Shown here: piece by piece, positions 16,741-25,428 of the stretch
Layout of the letters: each line of letters starts with the position of its first letter
Position numbering within the stretch: the stretch's first letter is position 1
NCBI RefSeq assembly: GCF_009184425.1
Contig: NZ_WELG01000001.1
Span: forward strand, 1,487,870 to 1,551,869
Direction: 5' to 3'
Source: Flagellimonas olearia
GTDB taxonomy: Bacteria > Bacteroidota > Bacteroidia > Flavobacteriales > Flavobacteriaceae
DNA: 64,000 nt
Notes under the pieces: model-generated
Seen by the model: the letters and a program-made list of their open reading frames with translations, nothing else
Told to the model about the DNA's origin: nothing
The model's database searches: none
Program-made: the position numbers and the translations under genes

Positions 16741-17589
16741 TTAGCTTGAGGTCTCCGTTTGAGCCGCTTCCCAACCGATGATGGCACTCTTTCGGGTAGT
16801 TCCCCACATGTATCCACCGAGCTGGCCCGAGGATTGGATGACCCGATGACAGGGAATCAAAAAGGCAACGGGATTGTTTCCTATGGCCGTCCCTACGGCC
16901 CTAGCCGCTTTGGGTTGATCAATTCTTTGCGCAATTCCTCCGTAGGTGGATAGATTTCCCATGGGAATCTTAAGGAGTGTTTCCCACACTTTTAGTTGAA
17001 ACGGGGTACCGTTCAGGTGAAGTTTTATCTGGTCCAACCTCTCCCATTCATGCTGAAAGATAAACAGGCCATCCTGTTGGTTTTTGTCCAACATTTGATG
17101 ATACTTGGCCTTTGGAAATCTGGATTTCAAACCCTCGAATGCCTGGGTCTCATCACGGATAAAGGACATATGGCAAATTCCTTTGGGGGTCGATGCCACC
17201 AATAAAGGGCCAAATGGACTTTCGGCAAAACTATAATTGATGGTCAGGTTCTCGCCTCCATTTTTAAACTCACCCGGGGTCATCCCCTCAATGTTTATGA
17301 ACAGGTCGTGGAGTCTACTGGTTCCCGAAAAACCGGTTTCTTGGGCCGTATCGAACAAGGTGGCCTGTCGTTCCTTCAGCAGCTGTTTTGCATATTCAAC
17401 ACTGATATACTGCATGAATTTTTTAGGACTCACGCCCGCCCATTCCGTAAAAAGACGTTGAAAATGGTATGGACTCAAATGCACGGTCTCGGCCACTTGA
17501 TTCAAGGTGGGCTGCTCCTTGAAGTTATCCCTGATAAAATCGATGGCCTTTGCTATTCGTTTGTAATTGTAATCTGCCTGGGTTTCCAT
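16741..17589 (-). CDS. Ada-like regulator: AraC HTH fused to O6-methylguanine-DNA methyltransferase
   Basis: 282 residues from ATG 17589 (METQADYN). Residues 8-105 are an AraC-type helix-turn-helix pair (LNQVAETVHLSPYHFQRLF, then TLFDTAQETGFSGTSRLHDLF). Residues 115-275 are the suicide methyltransferase with acceptor C247 in IPCHRVI and the GTPFQLKVW lead-in. The zinc domain of E. coli Ada is missing and a related domain is encoded separately two genes downstream. It heads the repair operon and has a consensus promoter at 17608-17637, which it may control itself. Confidence 0.94.
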   Translation of the reverse strand: METQADYNYKRIAKAIDFIRDNFKEQPTLNQVAETVHLSPYHFQRLFTEWAGVSPKKFMQYISVEYAKQLLKERQATLFDTAQETGFSGTSRLHDLFINIEGMTPGEFKNGGENLTINYSFAESPFGPLLVASTPKGICHMSFIRDETQAFEGLKSRFPKAKYHQMLDKNQQDGLFIFQHEWERLDQIKLHLNGTPFQLKVWETLLKIPMGNLSTYGGIAQRIDQPKAARAVGTAIGNNPVAFLIPCHRVIQSSGQLGGYMWGTTRKSAIIGWEAAQTETSS

Positions 17590-17607
17590 AACTATACGAT
17601 TTGAAAC

Positions 17608-17637
17608 CAAAAGTATAGGGCTTCACTTTGTTTCAAA
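17608..17637 (-). promoter_or_regulatory. Promoter of the alkylation-repair operon
   Basis: Minus strand TTTG (17637-17634), 18 bp, TACTTTTG (17615-17608), exact consensus. Predicted start about 12 nt before the ATG at 17589, a very short leader. Confidence 0.55.
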
Positions 17638-17671
17638 ACCCGATTCTTGCTCATTTGGAAACCACGGATTG

Positions 17672-18631
17672 TCACTCCAACATTTCTTGGCTTTTTCTCA
17701 ACAGCTCCACTACCCTTTCCTTGAGGGCCTCCGGCTCGACTATCTTGGCAAAATCCCCGAACATCAAATACCATCGGGCAAAACCGTTCTCCAAATCCAT
17801 GGACATAAAGGTCATCTCCACAAACTCTCCCTTTTGGGTTTCCGAAACAAAACCGTAGTGTTTTCTGCTTCCTTGTATGTATCTGGCCACGGTTTTATCC
17901 ACCAATATCCTGACCTTTGTCTTTGGTGGTTTCTTTTCCTTTTGACGGTACTCATCCAAGGTGCCGTGGTCCAATACAAAATCAAGCGGTGTTCGCTCAA
18001 TCCTGTGGATTCTGTCGGTTCGGAAATATCTATAATCCTTCCGCAAATGGCAGTACCCCAAAATGTACCAAAACTCATTTTCGTTGAAAAGTCCCACGGG
18101 TTCTATCTTCCGTTCCGACGGTATTTCTGTCTGAAGGGCCCCATATCGTAAAAAGACCTGCTTTTTTTCCGCAATGCTCTCGAACAGAATCTCTAGAGCG
18201 TTGGGAACCTTTTCATTAAAGAGTTCCTTGCCAGGCATAATGGACACTTGGGACTCCAAAGCCTCGACCCAGGCTTTCTCCCTTCCCCGCAAAACGGATT
18301 TAAGCTTGAACATGGCCGATTCGTGATAGGCCCCCAACGATTTGTCGGTAAACTTTTGCATAAGCTTTTCGGCAGCCACAAAGCTTCCGGCTTCCTCGCG
18401 GGTGAACATTACCGGGGGCAATCGATACCCTTCCATGATGGAATAGCCCACCCCTGCTTCGCTGACAATGGGTACACCCGATGCCTCCAAGGTACGAATG
18501 TCCCTATATATGGTTCGCAGGCTTACATCAAAGCGATCGGACAATTCCTGTGCCTTTACGATACGCTTGGATTGCAGTTGGATCAAGATCGCCACAATCC
18601 TATCAAAACGTTTTACGGTATCCATTCCCAT
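17672..18631 (-). CDS. YafY-type transcriptional regulator with WYL domain
   Basis: 319 residues from ATG 18631 (MGMDTVKRFDRIVAIL); a second ATG at 18625 is also possible. An N-terminal HTH_11 winged helix (LSDRFDVSLRTIYRDIRTLEASGVP, about 28-60) is followed by a WYL sensor domain (about 145-225, with FLRYGALQ, GLFNENEFWYILGYCHLRKDYRYFRTDRI) and a WCX-like C-terminal domain. Such proteins sense a ligand, often a nucleic-acid-derived or small anionic signal. It is divergent from the DinB-family gene, which is its likely target. Confidence 0.93.
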   Translation of the reverse strand: MGMDTVKRFDRIVAILIQLQSKRIVKAQELSDRFDVSLRTIYRDIRTLEASGVPIVSEAGVGYSIMEGYRLPPVMFTREEAGSFVAAEKLMQKFTDKSLGAYHESAMFKLKSVLRGREKAWVEALESQVSIMPGKELFNEKVPNALEILFESIAEKKQVFLRYGALQTEIPSERKIEPVGLFNENEFWYILGYCHLRKDYRYFRTDRIHRIERTPLDFVLDHGTLDEYRQKEKKPPKTKVRILVDKTVARYIQGSRKHYGFVSETQKGEFVEMTFMSMDLENGFARWYLMFGDFAKIVEPEALKERVVELLRKSQEMLE

Positions 18632-18650
18632 AATTGAATGCGCTATCTCC

Positions 18651-18658
18651 CAAAGATA
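18651..18658 (-). promoter_or_regulatory. -7-like element for the WYL regulator
   Basis: Minus strand TATCTTTG, exact TAnnTTTG, 20 bp before the ATG at 18631. No TTG was found at the right spacing, so promoter strength or activator dependence is uncertain. Confidence 0.3.
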
Positions 18659-18870
18659 GGATTTCAATCCAAGGACGGGAGACCATTTCCATTTCATTTT
18701 AATTCGTTTTAAAATCCATTTTATGGAAGCTGCCCGTATCTGGATTTCCATGGAGCGCGCGCAACTTCACAGCTTACAAAATTCTGTATGGGATATGACA
18801 ACCCTATGTCAGCACCATTTTTTTTGATGGCGTTTTTTGCTGTTGACAAAGGGCTGTCACACCCGGCTTC

Positions 18871-18878
18871 TACCTTTG
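18871..18878 (+). promoter_or_regulatory. -7-like element for the DinB-family gene
   Basis: TACCTTTG, exact TAnnTTTG, 31 bp before the ATG at 18909. The nearest upstream TTG (18843-18845) is 25 bp away, too far for a standard promoter, which would fit control by the divergent WYL regulator. Confidence 0.3.
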
Positions 18879-18908
18879 GTTCCACAATCAAAATCTAAAT
18901 CATGTATC

Positions 18909-19409
18909 ATGGAAAAAACAATGGAACAACAAAAAGAAACAGTACAAGTTATCACCCCTTCCCAATTATTGGAGCATTGGCAAGGACACAGAAGGGTCAC
19001 GCGCCGGGTCATCGAAGCATTTCCAGAAAAAGAACTCTTTACGCACTCCATTGGAGGGATGCGTCCATTTTCGGAAATGGTGAATGAACTTTTGGGTATT
19101 GCCGTTCCGGGGCTACAGGAAATTGTTTCAGGTAAGACCACAGAACTTCAGGAACATTTTGACCACGGAAACAGCAAGGCAAAGGTTCTGGAAGCCTGGG
19201 ATGCCTCCACGGAAGAAATCACCAAGCTTTGGAACAAGATCACTTTGGAACGCTTTCAGGAAAGCATTGTCCTATTTGGTCAGTACGAAGGTTCCGTGCA
19301 ATCTTCTATCTTCTATTTTATAGACAATGAAATCCACCATCGTGGACAAGCATATGTTTACCTGCGGTCTTTAGGGATAGAGCCCCCATTTTTTTGGGAA
19401 AGGAACTAA
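18909..19409 (+). CDS. DinB/YfiT-family putative metal-dependent enzyme
   Basis: 166 residues from ATG 18909 (MEKTMEQQ). It has the four-helix pattern of DinB: a first helix around HWQGHRRVTRRVIEAFP, the mid-protein SIGGMRPFSEMVNELLG, and the C-terminal metal-site helix DNEIHHRGQAYVYLRSLG followed by PPFFWERN. Family members bind a divalent metal through three histidines; several are thiol-dependent transferases, most are untested. It is divergent from the YafY/WYL regulator, a common pairing. Confidence 0.9.
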   Translation: MEKTMEQQKETVQVITPSQLLEHWQGHRRVTRRVIEAFPEKELFTHSIGGMRPFSEMVNELLGIAVPGLQEIVSGKTTELQEHFDHGNSKAKVLEAWDASTEEITKLWNKITLERFQESIVLFGQYEGSVQSSIFYFIDNEIHHRGQAYVYLRSLGIEPPFFWERN

Positions 19410-19424
19410 AGACACCTATATAAT

Positions 19425-19643
19425 ATGAAGACCGTTTTAGTGTTTAAAACATCCGTTCTTGACCAAAAAGGGGTGAAAAGGCTCAAACCTAAGTTGAATC
19501 AGCTGGTAAACAAGAATGGGGAATGGAATTTTGATCTGGAGGATTGTGACAACATTCTCCGGGTCGAAACCAAAAATATTGGAGCCTTTACCATCTCTTC
19601 CCTCCTCCAGGAAAATGGATTTGTTTGCGAGGAATTGCATTAA
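19425..19643 (+). CDS. Small HMA-like ferredoxin-fold protein without the CxxC metal site
   Basis: 72 residues: MKTVLVFKTSV, a helix (VKRLKPKLNQLVN), WNFDLEDCDNILRVE, a helix (ISSLLQENG) and FVCEEL. This beta-alpha-beta-beta-alpha-beta order and length match heavy-metal-associated domains, but the CxxC is absent, so metal transport by that site is unlikely. It lies 15 bp after the DinB-family gene and is probably co-transcribed. Similar short proteins are common but unstudied in Flavobacteria. Confidence 0.75.
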   Translation: MKTVLVFKTSVLDQKGVKRLKPKLNQLVNKNGEWNFDLEDCDNILRVETKNIGAFTISSLLQENGFVCEELH

Positions 19644-19795
19644 TTTCCGCAAAACCATTCCGCAGTCCCCGCGTTAGGTTGTTTCTAAACTGAAAATGCA
19701 ACTACACCTTTCCTGAAATTTGTAGGAAATTACATTCAATCCGCGGGTCTAAAAGTTAAATCTTCATCCTGCTAAAGATTTATTTTGCTCACTTG

Positions 19796-19827
19796 GATAA
19801 GGCCTCCCATTTACCGGAGGCCTTATC
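19796..19827. repeat. Perfect 12-bp inverted repeat upstream of the ECF sigma gene
   Basis: GATAAGGCCTCC (19796-19807), spacer CATTTACC, GGAGGCCTTATC (19816-19827). No T-run follows on either strand, so it is not an ordinary terminator. It lies 137 bp before the likely sigma ATG in the 320-bp gap 19644-19963, which otherwise shows no gene. Possible operator or leader hairpin. Confidence 0.5.
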
Positions 19828-19963
19828 AATCAAGGCTCTTGAATCATTTCGCCATACCCTCATTAAAGCTCTGTTAAATATTTCACAAAATGAATCCCAT
19901 ATAAAAAGTAGGACTTACGTTTTTTTTTCTATATTAGGAAAATATTATCAACCTCTTAACATA

Positions 19964-20611
19964 ATGTCATTAATACATAGCATTTCGGAAGGTTACGATT
20001 ATAATGATAAGAAAAGTTCTTCTCAGGATTTTTCGAAGTCTTTTGATTGTGCCATGGAATGGAAGCTGTTTTGTGACGGCAGCGAGTCTGCTTTTGTTAA
20101 GATATACAACCACTATTTTCAGTCTCTCTATAATTTAGGCAGGCAATTTTCAGGAGACACCGACCTCCTTAAGGATTGTCTTCAAGAAACTTTCATTTCC
20201 ATTAGAAAAAAGAGACATGATCTACACAAGGTAATATCCGTAAAGGCTTTTCTAATTAAATGCTACCGAAACAAAATCATTACCGAGCAAAAGAAGCAAA
20301 AGAAGAAAAATAAAAAGATGGACTTTGACCTGGCCAATGAATCTTTCGGCTTTTTGGTCACCCCATCCCATGAAAGCTTACTTGTAAACAAGCAGTTTCA
20401 TACAGAACAGGTAACTTTAATACAAAAATCCCTGAACAAACTGACCCAAAGACAACGTGAGGTAATTTATTACTTCTATTACAATGGGCTTTCGTATTCC
20501 CAAATTAAAGAGGTTATGGGCTTTTCCAGTGTAAGGGCCGTGAGGAATTTGATGTACCGATCACTTTCCGAGTTAAAAAAATATGCTGAGGCTCCAGTAA
20601 AACAACAATAG
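19964..20611 (+). CDS. ECF-type RNA polymerase sigma factor (FecI-like) of the SusCD locus
   Basis: 215 residues from ATG 19964 (MSLIHSISEG). An upstream in-frame TTG at 19793 would add a non-conserved 57-residue extension and is rejected. Sigma region 2 covers about 35-100 (CDGSESAFVKIYNHYFQSLYNL, LLKDCLQETFISIRKKR) and region 4 about 150-205 (LNKLTQRQREVIYYFYYNGLSYSQIKEVMGF with a helix-turn-helix). It should be held by the FecR-like protein next door and released when the STN-SusC at 22068 senses its ligand, turning on susCD. Confidence 0.9.
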   Translation: MSLIHSISEGYDYNDKKSSSQDFSKSFDCAMEWKLFCDGSESAFVKIYNHYFQSLYNLGRQFSGDTDLLKDCLQETFISIRKKRHDLHKVISVKAFLIKCYRNKIITEQKKQKKKNKKMDFDLANESFGFLVTPSHESLLVNKQFHTEQVTLIQKSLNKLTQRQREVIYYFYYNGLSYSQIKEVMGFSSVRAVRNLMYRSLSELKKYAEAPVKQQ

Positions 20612-20833
20612 TCAATCTTGTTTCAAAACCTTGCCCAGCACTTTCAAAAACTTTAGTTAATGCCAATATACTGGTCCCCAAATAATTCCACAATCAACCG
20701 AAAAATCAGTTTCGACATTCTACGCACCACATCCCTTTTTATTGTTAAAAAATATACTGGATTCTCAACAAATCAAAAGCATATCTGCGTAGAAAACAGA
20801 ATCTTGAATTTTTTTTTAAAAAAAAGTTAATCT

Positions 20834-20866
20834 TTTTTGATGTCATTTGAGAATTTTTGATGTCAT
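20834..20866 (+). repeat. Tandem 13-bp direct repeat before fecR
   Basis: TTTTTGATGTCAT occurs at 20834-20846 and again at 20854-20866, exactly 20 bp apart, 22 bp before the FecR ATG. Same-face spacing suggests a regulator or sigma binding pair. Confidence 0.5.
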
Positions 20867-20887
20867 ATAGATACAGTGCCAAAGTTT

Positions 20888-21925
20888 ATGGATTATCACG
20901 AACACGAATTGGAAGATTTCATGGCTGACCCAGAGTTTAGAAACTGGGTGTTGAAGCCAAATCCTTCCAACCATTTCTTCTGGAAGAAATGGTTGGCTGC
21001 CAATCCGTGCAAAAAAAGGACGGTCTTGGTAGCAAGGGAAATCATCCTTTCTTTCAAATATCGTTCTTCAGAAGATATAGACCTTATTGATCAAGGTGAG
21101 ATCCTTAAGTCTATTTTGGCAAAGAGGGACACGCAGATTTCACCAAAGAAAACAAGTAGTTCCCTTATGGCATTCCAAGCTGCTGCCTGTGCTTTGATCA
21201 TGGCAGCACTGACCATAGGAATGAAATGGTCTTCATCCACGGAGATTGTTCCCACATTCAGTCCGGCAAAACTTATTGTAAAGGAAAATTTCCGGGGACA
21301 AAAATCAAGAATCACATTACCTGACGGGTCAACCGTATACCTTAATAATAATAGTAGGGTTTCCTACAGTTCCAGTTTTGTTCACAAAAGGGAGATTTTT
21401 TTAGAGGGTGAGGCTTTTTTCGAAGTGGTAAAAGACCCTTCGAGACCTTTTGTGGTCAACTCCAATGGTTTATTGACCAAAGCTTTGGGGACGTCTTTTA
21501 ACATAAGGGCACCGCAAGGAGAAAAAGTTGAAGTTGGACTGGTTACCGGAAAAATTTTGGTGTCCCCCGTTATATCGGACGATTCGGGCTCAAAAGTCAT
21601 TGAAGACCTTGGAGGCAAGGCAACTTATGATACCCATGACGGTAAATTGGACATATCCTCTTATCCCGATATGGATTTTTATCAGTGGACCAAGAGGATA
21701 TTGGTATTTAAGGCAGCAAGCTTCAAGGAGGTCAAGGAAACCTTGGAAAATTGGTACGATGTGGACATTTCCGTACGGAACCTGAACAGGGCCATTACGT
21801 ATACTGGAAAATTTCCGGCGGAAAGTTTGGAAAGCGTATTGGAACAAATGGCTTATGCTGAGCGCTTTTCCTTTAAAATGGACAAGAAAGACTCAAGAAA
21901 AATAACAATCAATTTTAATAACTGA
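20888..21925 (+). CDS. FecR-family anti-sigma factor/sigma regulator
   Basis: 345 residues from ATG 20888; a GTG at 20876 is also possible. The N-terminal cytoplasmic part (about 1-85) would bind the sigma factor, one membrane helix lies at about 92-113 (LMAFQAAACALIMAALTIGM), and the periplasmic FecR domain follows: SRITLPDGSTVYLNNNSRVSY and FLEGEAFFEVVKDPSRPFVV. The C-terminal DUF4974-like region (VFKAASFKEVKETLENWYDVDI) contacts the STN domain of the cognate SusC. Gene order sigma-FecR-SusC-SusD is the classic Bacteroidota trans-envelope signalling unit. Confidence 0.95.
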   Translation: MDYHEHELEDFMADPEFRNWVLKPNPSNHFFWKKWLAANPCKKRTVLVAREIILSFKYRSSEDIDLIDQGEILKSILAKRDTQISPKKTSSSLMAFQAAACALIMAALTIGMKWSSSTEIVPTFSPAKLIVKENFRGQKSRITLPDGSTVYLNNNSRVSYSSSFVHKREIFLEGEAFFEVVKDPSRPFVVNSNGLLTKALGTSFNIRAPQGEKVEVGLVTGKILVSPVISDDSGSKVIEDLGGKATYDTHDGKLDISSYPDMDFYQWTKRILVFKAASFKEVKETLENWYDVDISVRNLNRAITYTGKFPAESLESVLEQMAYAERFSFKMDKKDSRKITINFNN

Positions 21926-21961
21926 AACCTTTAAACTTTAAATCTATGGGAATGAAAAACT

Positions 21962-22065
21962 CGACGTAAAAATAAGTTTGCTCCAAAGAAAATGGCACTT
22001 TCGATGGAGGCAAACTTATCATCAAAAGTTCAATTAAAAAATATATCAACTAAACCGACGTAAAA
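21962..22065 (+). promoter_or_regulatory. susC leader/promoter region with hairpin and repeated CGACGTAAAA
   Basis: The 142-bp gap before susC holds an inverted repeat ATAAGTTTGCTCC (21972-21984) / GGAGGCAAACTTAT (22006-22019), paired except for one bulged G. The left arm contains TAAGTTTG (21973-21980), an exact -7 consensus without a TTG at -33, as expected for an alternative sigma. CGACGTAAAA occurs at 21962-21971 and again at 22056-22065, directly before the susC ATG. The first copy ends a 7-codon mini-ORF (MGMKNST, starting 21945). Confidence 0.4.
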
Positions 22066-22067
22066 GT

Positions 22068-25000
22068 ATGAAATTTAAACTAACTAAAACGATCGCTGTG
22101 CTCTCAAGAATCTTTATTTTGCAACTAGTATTTTGCTATTTTGCAATGGCCAATGAGGGGTATACACAAAGCTTGAAAGACATTTACCTCCAGTGGAATT
22201 CCGCTAAGCAAGTGGATGTATTGGATGTCTTTGAAGAAATTGAGAGTCAATCGGCTTTCAAGTTCAATTATGACGAAAGAGATGTCAACAGAAAGGCAAA
22301 ACTCGTCATTACCTCAGGTTCATACTCTGTTTATGACCTGTTGGAACAAATAAGCCGGGAGGCCGCCCTTAATTTTAAAAGGACCAACAGCACTATTGCT
22401 GTTAGCCCAAGACCTAAGAAGGAAACTCCTGTAATTGTGGAAAAAGAGGTGGTTCAAAAAACAGTGACAGGTACTGTTACTGCCGCTTCAGATGGTATGC
22501 CCTTGCCTGGGGTGAGCATCTTGGTGCAAGGAACTACCAACGGTACCCAAACTGATTTTGATGGAAACTATACCATTGAGGTTTCCCAAGGGGAAGTCTT
22601 GGTATATTCCTATTTGGGAATGTTGTCCCAAAGTATCACTGTAGGTGCCTCCAACTCAATCGATATTGTAATGCAGGAAGACGCCAGCCAATTGGACGAG
22701 GTGGTTGTTACCGCATTGGGTATCAAAAGACAGGAAAAAACCCTAACGTACGCCCAACAGACTGTAAAGTCTGATGAGTTGACCAAAACAAGGGATCCCA
22801 ACTTCATGAACGCACTTTCCGGTAAGACCGCAGGTGTTGAAATCAAGAAAAGTAGTTCAGGTGCCGGTGGATCCACCAAAATTTTGCTTAGGGGTAACAA
22901 ATCCCTTAGTGGAGATAGTTCTCCCCTATTCGTAATCGATGGTATTCCAATGGCCAACAACAAAGGAGGCCAGCCAGGTATGTGGGGTGGTACTGACGGT
23001 GGTGATGGACTTTCCGCTTTGAACCCTGATGATATTGAAAGTATCAGTATCCTTAGAGGTGCCAATGCCGCCGTACTTTATGGTAGCCAAGGTGCCAATG
23101 GTGTTGTATTGATCACTACCAAAAGTGGTGCAGAAGGAAAAACTACAGTTACCGTTAACAGTAGCTATACCTTTGAGCACTATTTGGAATTGCCCGAACT
23201 ACAATTTAAGTATGGTGCCGTGGGTACGGCCAAAGAAAACTGGGATACTACTCCTGGCAACTATGAAAGTGATTATGTTGAGGACTTTTTCCAAACTGGA
23301 CACAACTTCTTCAACTCTGTAAGTGTAAGTGGTGGTACAGAAAAGACCCAAGCGTATTTCTCTTATGGTAACATCAGTGCTTCAGGGATTACTCCTAAGA
23401 ACAAGTACTTGAAGAATAACTTTACTTTCAAGCAATCCACAAAATTGTTTGATGACAAGCTTACTATTACTTCAAACGTTATTGGAGCTTTTGAAAGCAG
23501 CCACAACAGACTGCCTTCAGGGTATTACCTGAACCCGCTTACAGGAATTTACTTTTTCCCAAGAAACCGTAATTTCAGCGCATTCAAAGAAAATTATGAG
23601 TTTTTTGACCCTACCAGAAACTTAATGAGACAAAGCTGGTTTGTTTCGGATCACCACCAATCCAATCCCTATTGGATCATCAACAAGCAGCCTCAGATGG
23701 ATAAGAGAGACCGTTTCATTGGTAACCTTACCCTGAGCTATGACATTGCTGACAACCTTAACATTCAAGCAAGGGCCAACTATGATTACGCCACTGTATT
23801 GAAAGAACAAAGACATGCGGCAACGTCCAACTCTACCAACGTGCATCCAAAAGGTGCTTGGAACTATCAGAAATATGAAGATAAATTGCTTTATACCGAT
23901 GTTATCTTGAACTACAACACTGATTTGAGTAGTGATCTTAGTTTCAATGCTTCTTTAGGTGCCAGCCACCAGGAGACCAATTATGGTGTTGGTGTTGCTG
24001 TTGGTCCAGATGGAAACGGAACAGGAACTTTAGGGCTTCTTTACCCAAATGAGTACTTCTTTGATAACTTGCCCACCAACGTACCTGTAGTTTCCACTAT
24101 TGGCTCAAGAGCAATCAAAGAAGGAGTTTTCTTGAACGCACAGTTTGGCTACAAAGAAATGTTGTTCTTGGATCTATCCGGACGTAACGACTGGGCCTCT
24201 ACCTTGGCGCTTACCGGTAACGATTCTTACTTCTACCCATCTGTTGGTGTTACTGCTCTATTAAATGAGATGTTCACTATGCCACAAGCCATTAGCTTTT
24301 TTAAACTAAGAGGATCATGGACCCAAGTGGGCAATGAGGTACCTTACAACAGGATCAACCCTCAGAATAGCATTGCCGCCAATGGTGGTGTGGACAGGAA
24401 TACTGTAAAACCATTCTATGATGCCGATCCAGAAATCATTACCAGTGCTGAAGCAGGATTTGACCTGAGATTGTTCAACAACAGACTTGGGTTGGATTTC
24501 ACCTATTACTCCATCACTAGTACAGACCAATACCTCGAGGTGCCAACAGTTTCAGGTGAAGGAGGATATACTACTGAATATATCAATGCAGGTGAGATCA
24601 AAAACAGCGGGGTTGAGATTACTTTGAACACAACCCCAATCCAAACACAAGATTTGGAGTGGAACTCTTCATTGAACTTCACTTCCAACAAGAACGAGGT
24701 GGTTGATATAGGACCGGATGATGAGAGAATCTTCAACTTAGGTTCTTCTGAAGGGTACTTTTCCAGACTTGTTGAAGGTGGTAGATACAACGACCTATAT
24801 GTTTACAAGTTCTTAAGGGACGATCAAGGCCGTATCTTATTTAGCAATGGTGCTCCAAGAAAGACAGACCTTCCTGAACTTATTGGTAACTTGGATCCTA
24901 AGTTTAGCTTGGGTTGGAACAATAGCATTTCGTTCAAGCGCTTCACTTTTGGAGCTTTGATCAATGCCAAATTCGGCGGAAAAGTATTTAGCCAGACCCA

Positions 25001-25418
25001 ATCCATGTTGGATGGTTATGGAGCTTCCAAAGTGACTGCAGACGCTCGTGATGCTGGATCGGTGACCGTAAATGGTTTTGATGAGGATTCTGGAACGGCT
25101 ATTACAAGTGTCAATCCTGAAACTTGGTACAGAGCTATAGGTGATAGGAACGGTGTTGGTGAGGCGTACGTATACGATCGTACCAACATTAAATTGAGCC
25201 AGCTTTCCGTTGGATACAACTTTGATTTGTCGAATTCAAGTTTACCTATCAAAGCAGCTAGTTTGTCATTCATAGGAAACAATCTGTTCTTTTTCTACAA
25301 AGATGCCCCATTTGACCCTGAATTGGCGATGAACACGGGTAGAGCTTCACAAGGTTTGGATAACTTTAACTTGCCATCCACAGGAACCTATGGGTTTAAC
25401 CTAAAACTAACTTTCTAA
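22068..25418 (+). CDS. STN-containing SusC-family TonB-dependent transporter
   Basis: 1116 residues. Signal peptide about 1-29; an STN domain (about 50-120, ending TIAVSPRP) used for signalling to FecR; a CarboxypepD_reg-like domain (about 130-220, LPGVSILVQGTTNGT, FDGNYTIEV); plug (about 225-360, DEVVVTALG, PLFVIDGIP, GANAAVLYGSQGANGVVLITTKSG); then a 22-strand barrel ending GFNLKLTF with the terminal Phe. It binds and imports the locus substrate with the SusD lipoprotein encoded 10 bp downstream. The STN domain ties expression to substrate sensing through the upstream FecR/sigma pair. Confidence 0.97.
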   Translation: MKFKLTKTIAVLSRIFILQLVFCYFAMANEGYTQSLKDIYLQWNSAKQVDVLDVFEEIESQSAFKFNYDERDVNRKAKLVITSGSYSVYDLLEQISREAALNFKRTNSTIAVSPRPKKETPVIVEKEVVQKTVTGTVTAASDGMPLPGVSILVQGTTNGTQTDFDGNYTIEVSQGEVLVYSYLGMLSQSITVGASNSIDIVMQEDASQLDEVVVTALGIKRQEKTLTYAQQTVKSDELTKTRDPNFMNALSGKTAGVEIKKSSSGAGGSTKILLRGNKSLSGDSSPLFVIDGIPMANNKGGQPGMWGGTDGGDGLSALNPDDIESISILRGANAAVLYGSQGANGVVLITTKSGAEGKTTVTVNSSYTFEHYLELPELQFKYGAVGTAKENWDTTPGNYESDYVEDFFQTGHNFFNSVSVSGGTEKTQAYFSYGNISASGITPKNKYLKNNFTFKQSTKLFDDKLTITSNVIGAFESSHNRLPSGYYLNPLTGIYFFPRNRNFSAFKENYEFFDPTRNLMRQSWFVSDHHQSNPYWIINKQPQMDKRDRFIGNLTLSYDIADNLNIQARANYDYATVLKEQRHAATSNSTNVHPKGAWNYQKYEDKLLYTDVILNYNTDLSSDLSFNASLGASHQETNYGVGVAVGPDGNGTGTLGLLYPNEYFFDNLPTNVPVVSTIGSRAIKEGVFLNAQFGYKEMLFLDLSGRNDWASTLALTGNDSYFYPSVGVTALLNEMFTMPQAISFFKLRGSWTQVGNEVPYNRINPQNSIAANGGVDRNTVKPFYDADPEIITSAEAGFDLRLFNNRLGLDFTYYSITSTDQYLEVPTVSGEGGYTTEYINAGEIKNSGVEITLNTTPIQTQDLEWNSSLNFTSNKNEVVDIGPDDERIFNLGSSEGYFSRLVEGGRYNDLYVYKFLRDDQGRILFSNGAPRKTDLPELIGNLDPKFSLGWNNSISFKRFTFGALINAKFGGKVFSQTQSMLDGYGASKVTADARDAGSVTVNGFDEDSGTAITSVNPETWYRAIGDRNGVGEAYVYDRTNIKLSQLSVGYNFDLSNSSLPIKAASLSFIGNNLFFFYKDAPFDPELAMNTGRASQGLDNFNLPSTGTYGFNLKLTF

Positions 25419-25428
25419 AAAATACAGT

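Noticed and set aside
19793..19963. Longer sigma factor starting at TTG 19793
   Set aside because: The extra 57 residues have no sigma-factor pattern and cross a perfect inverted repeat; ATG 19964 gives the normal family length.
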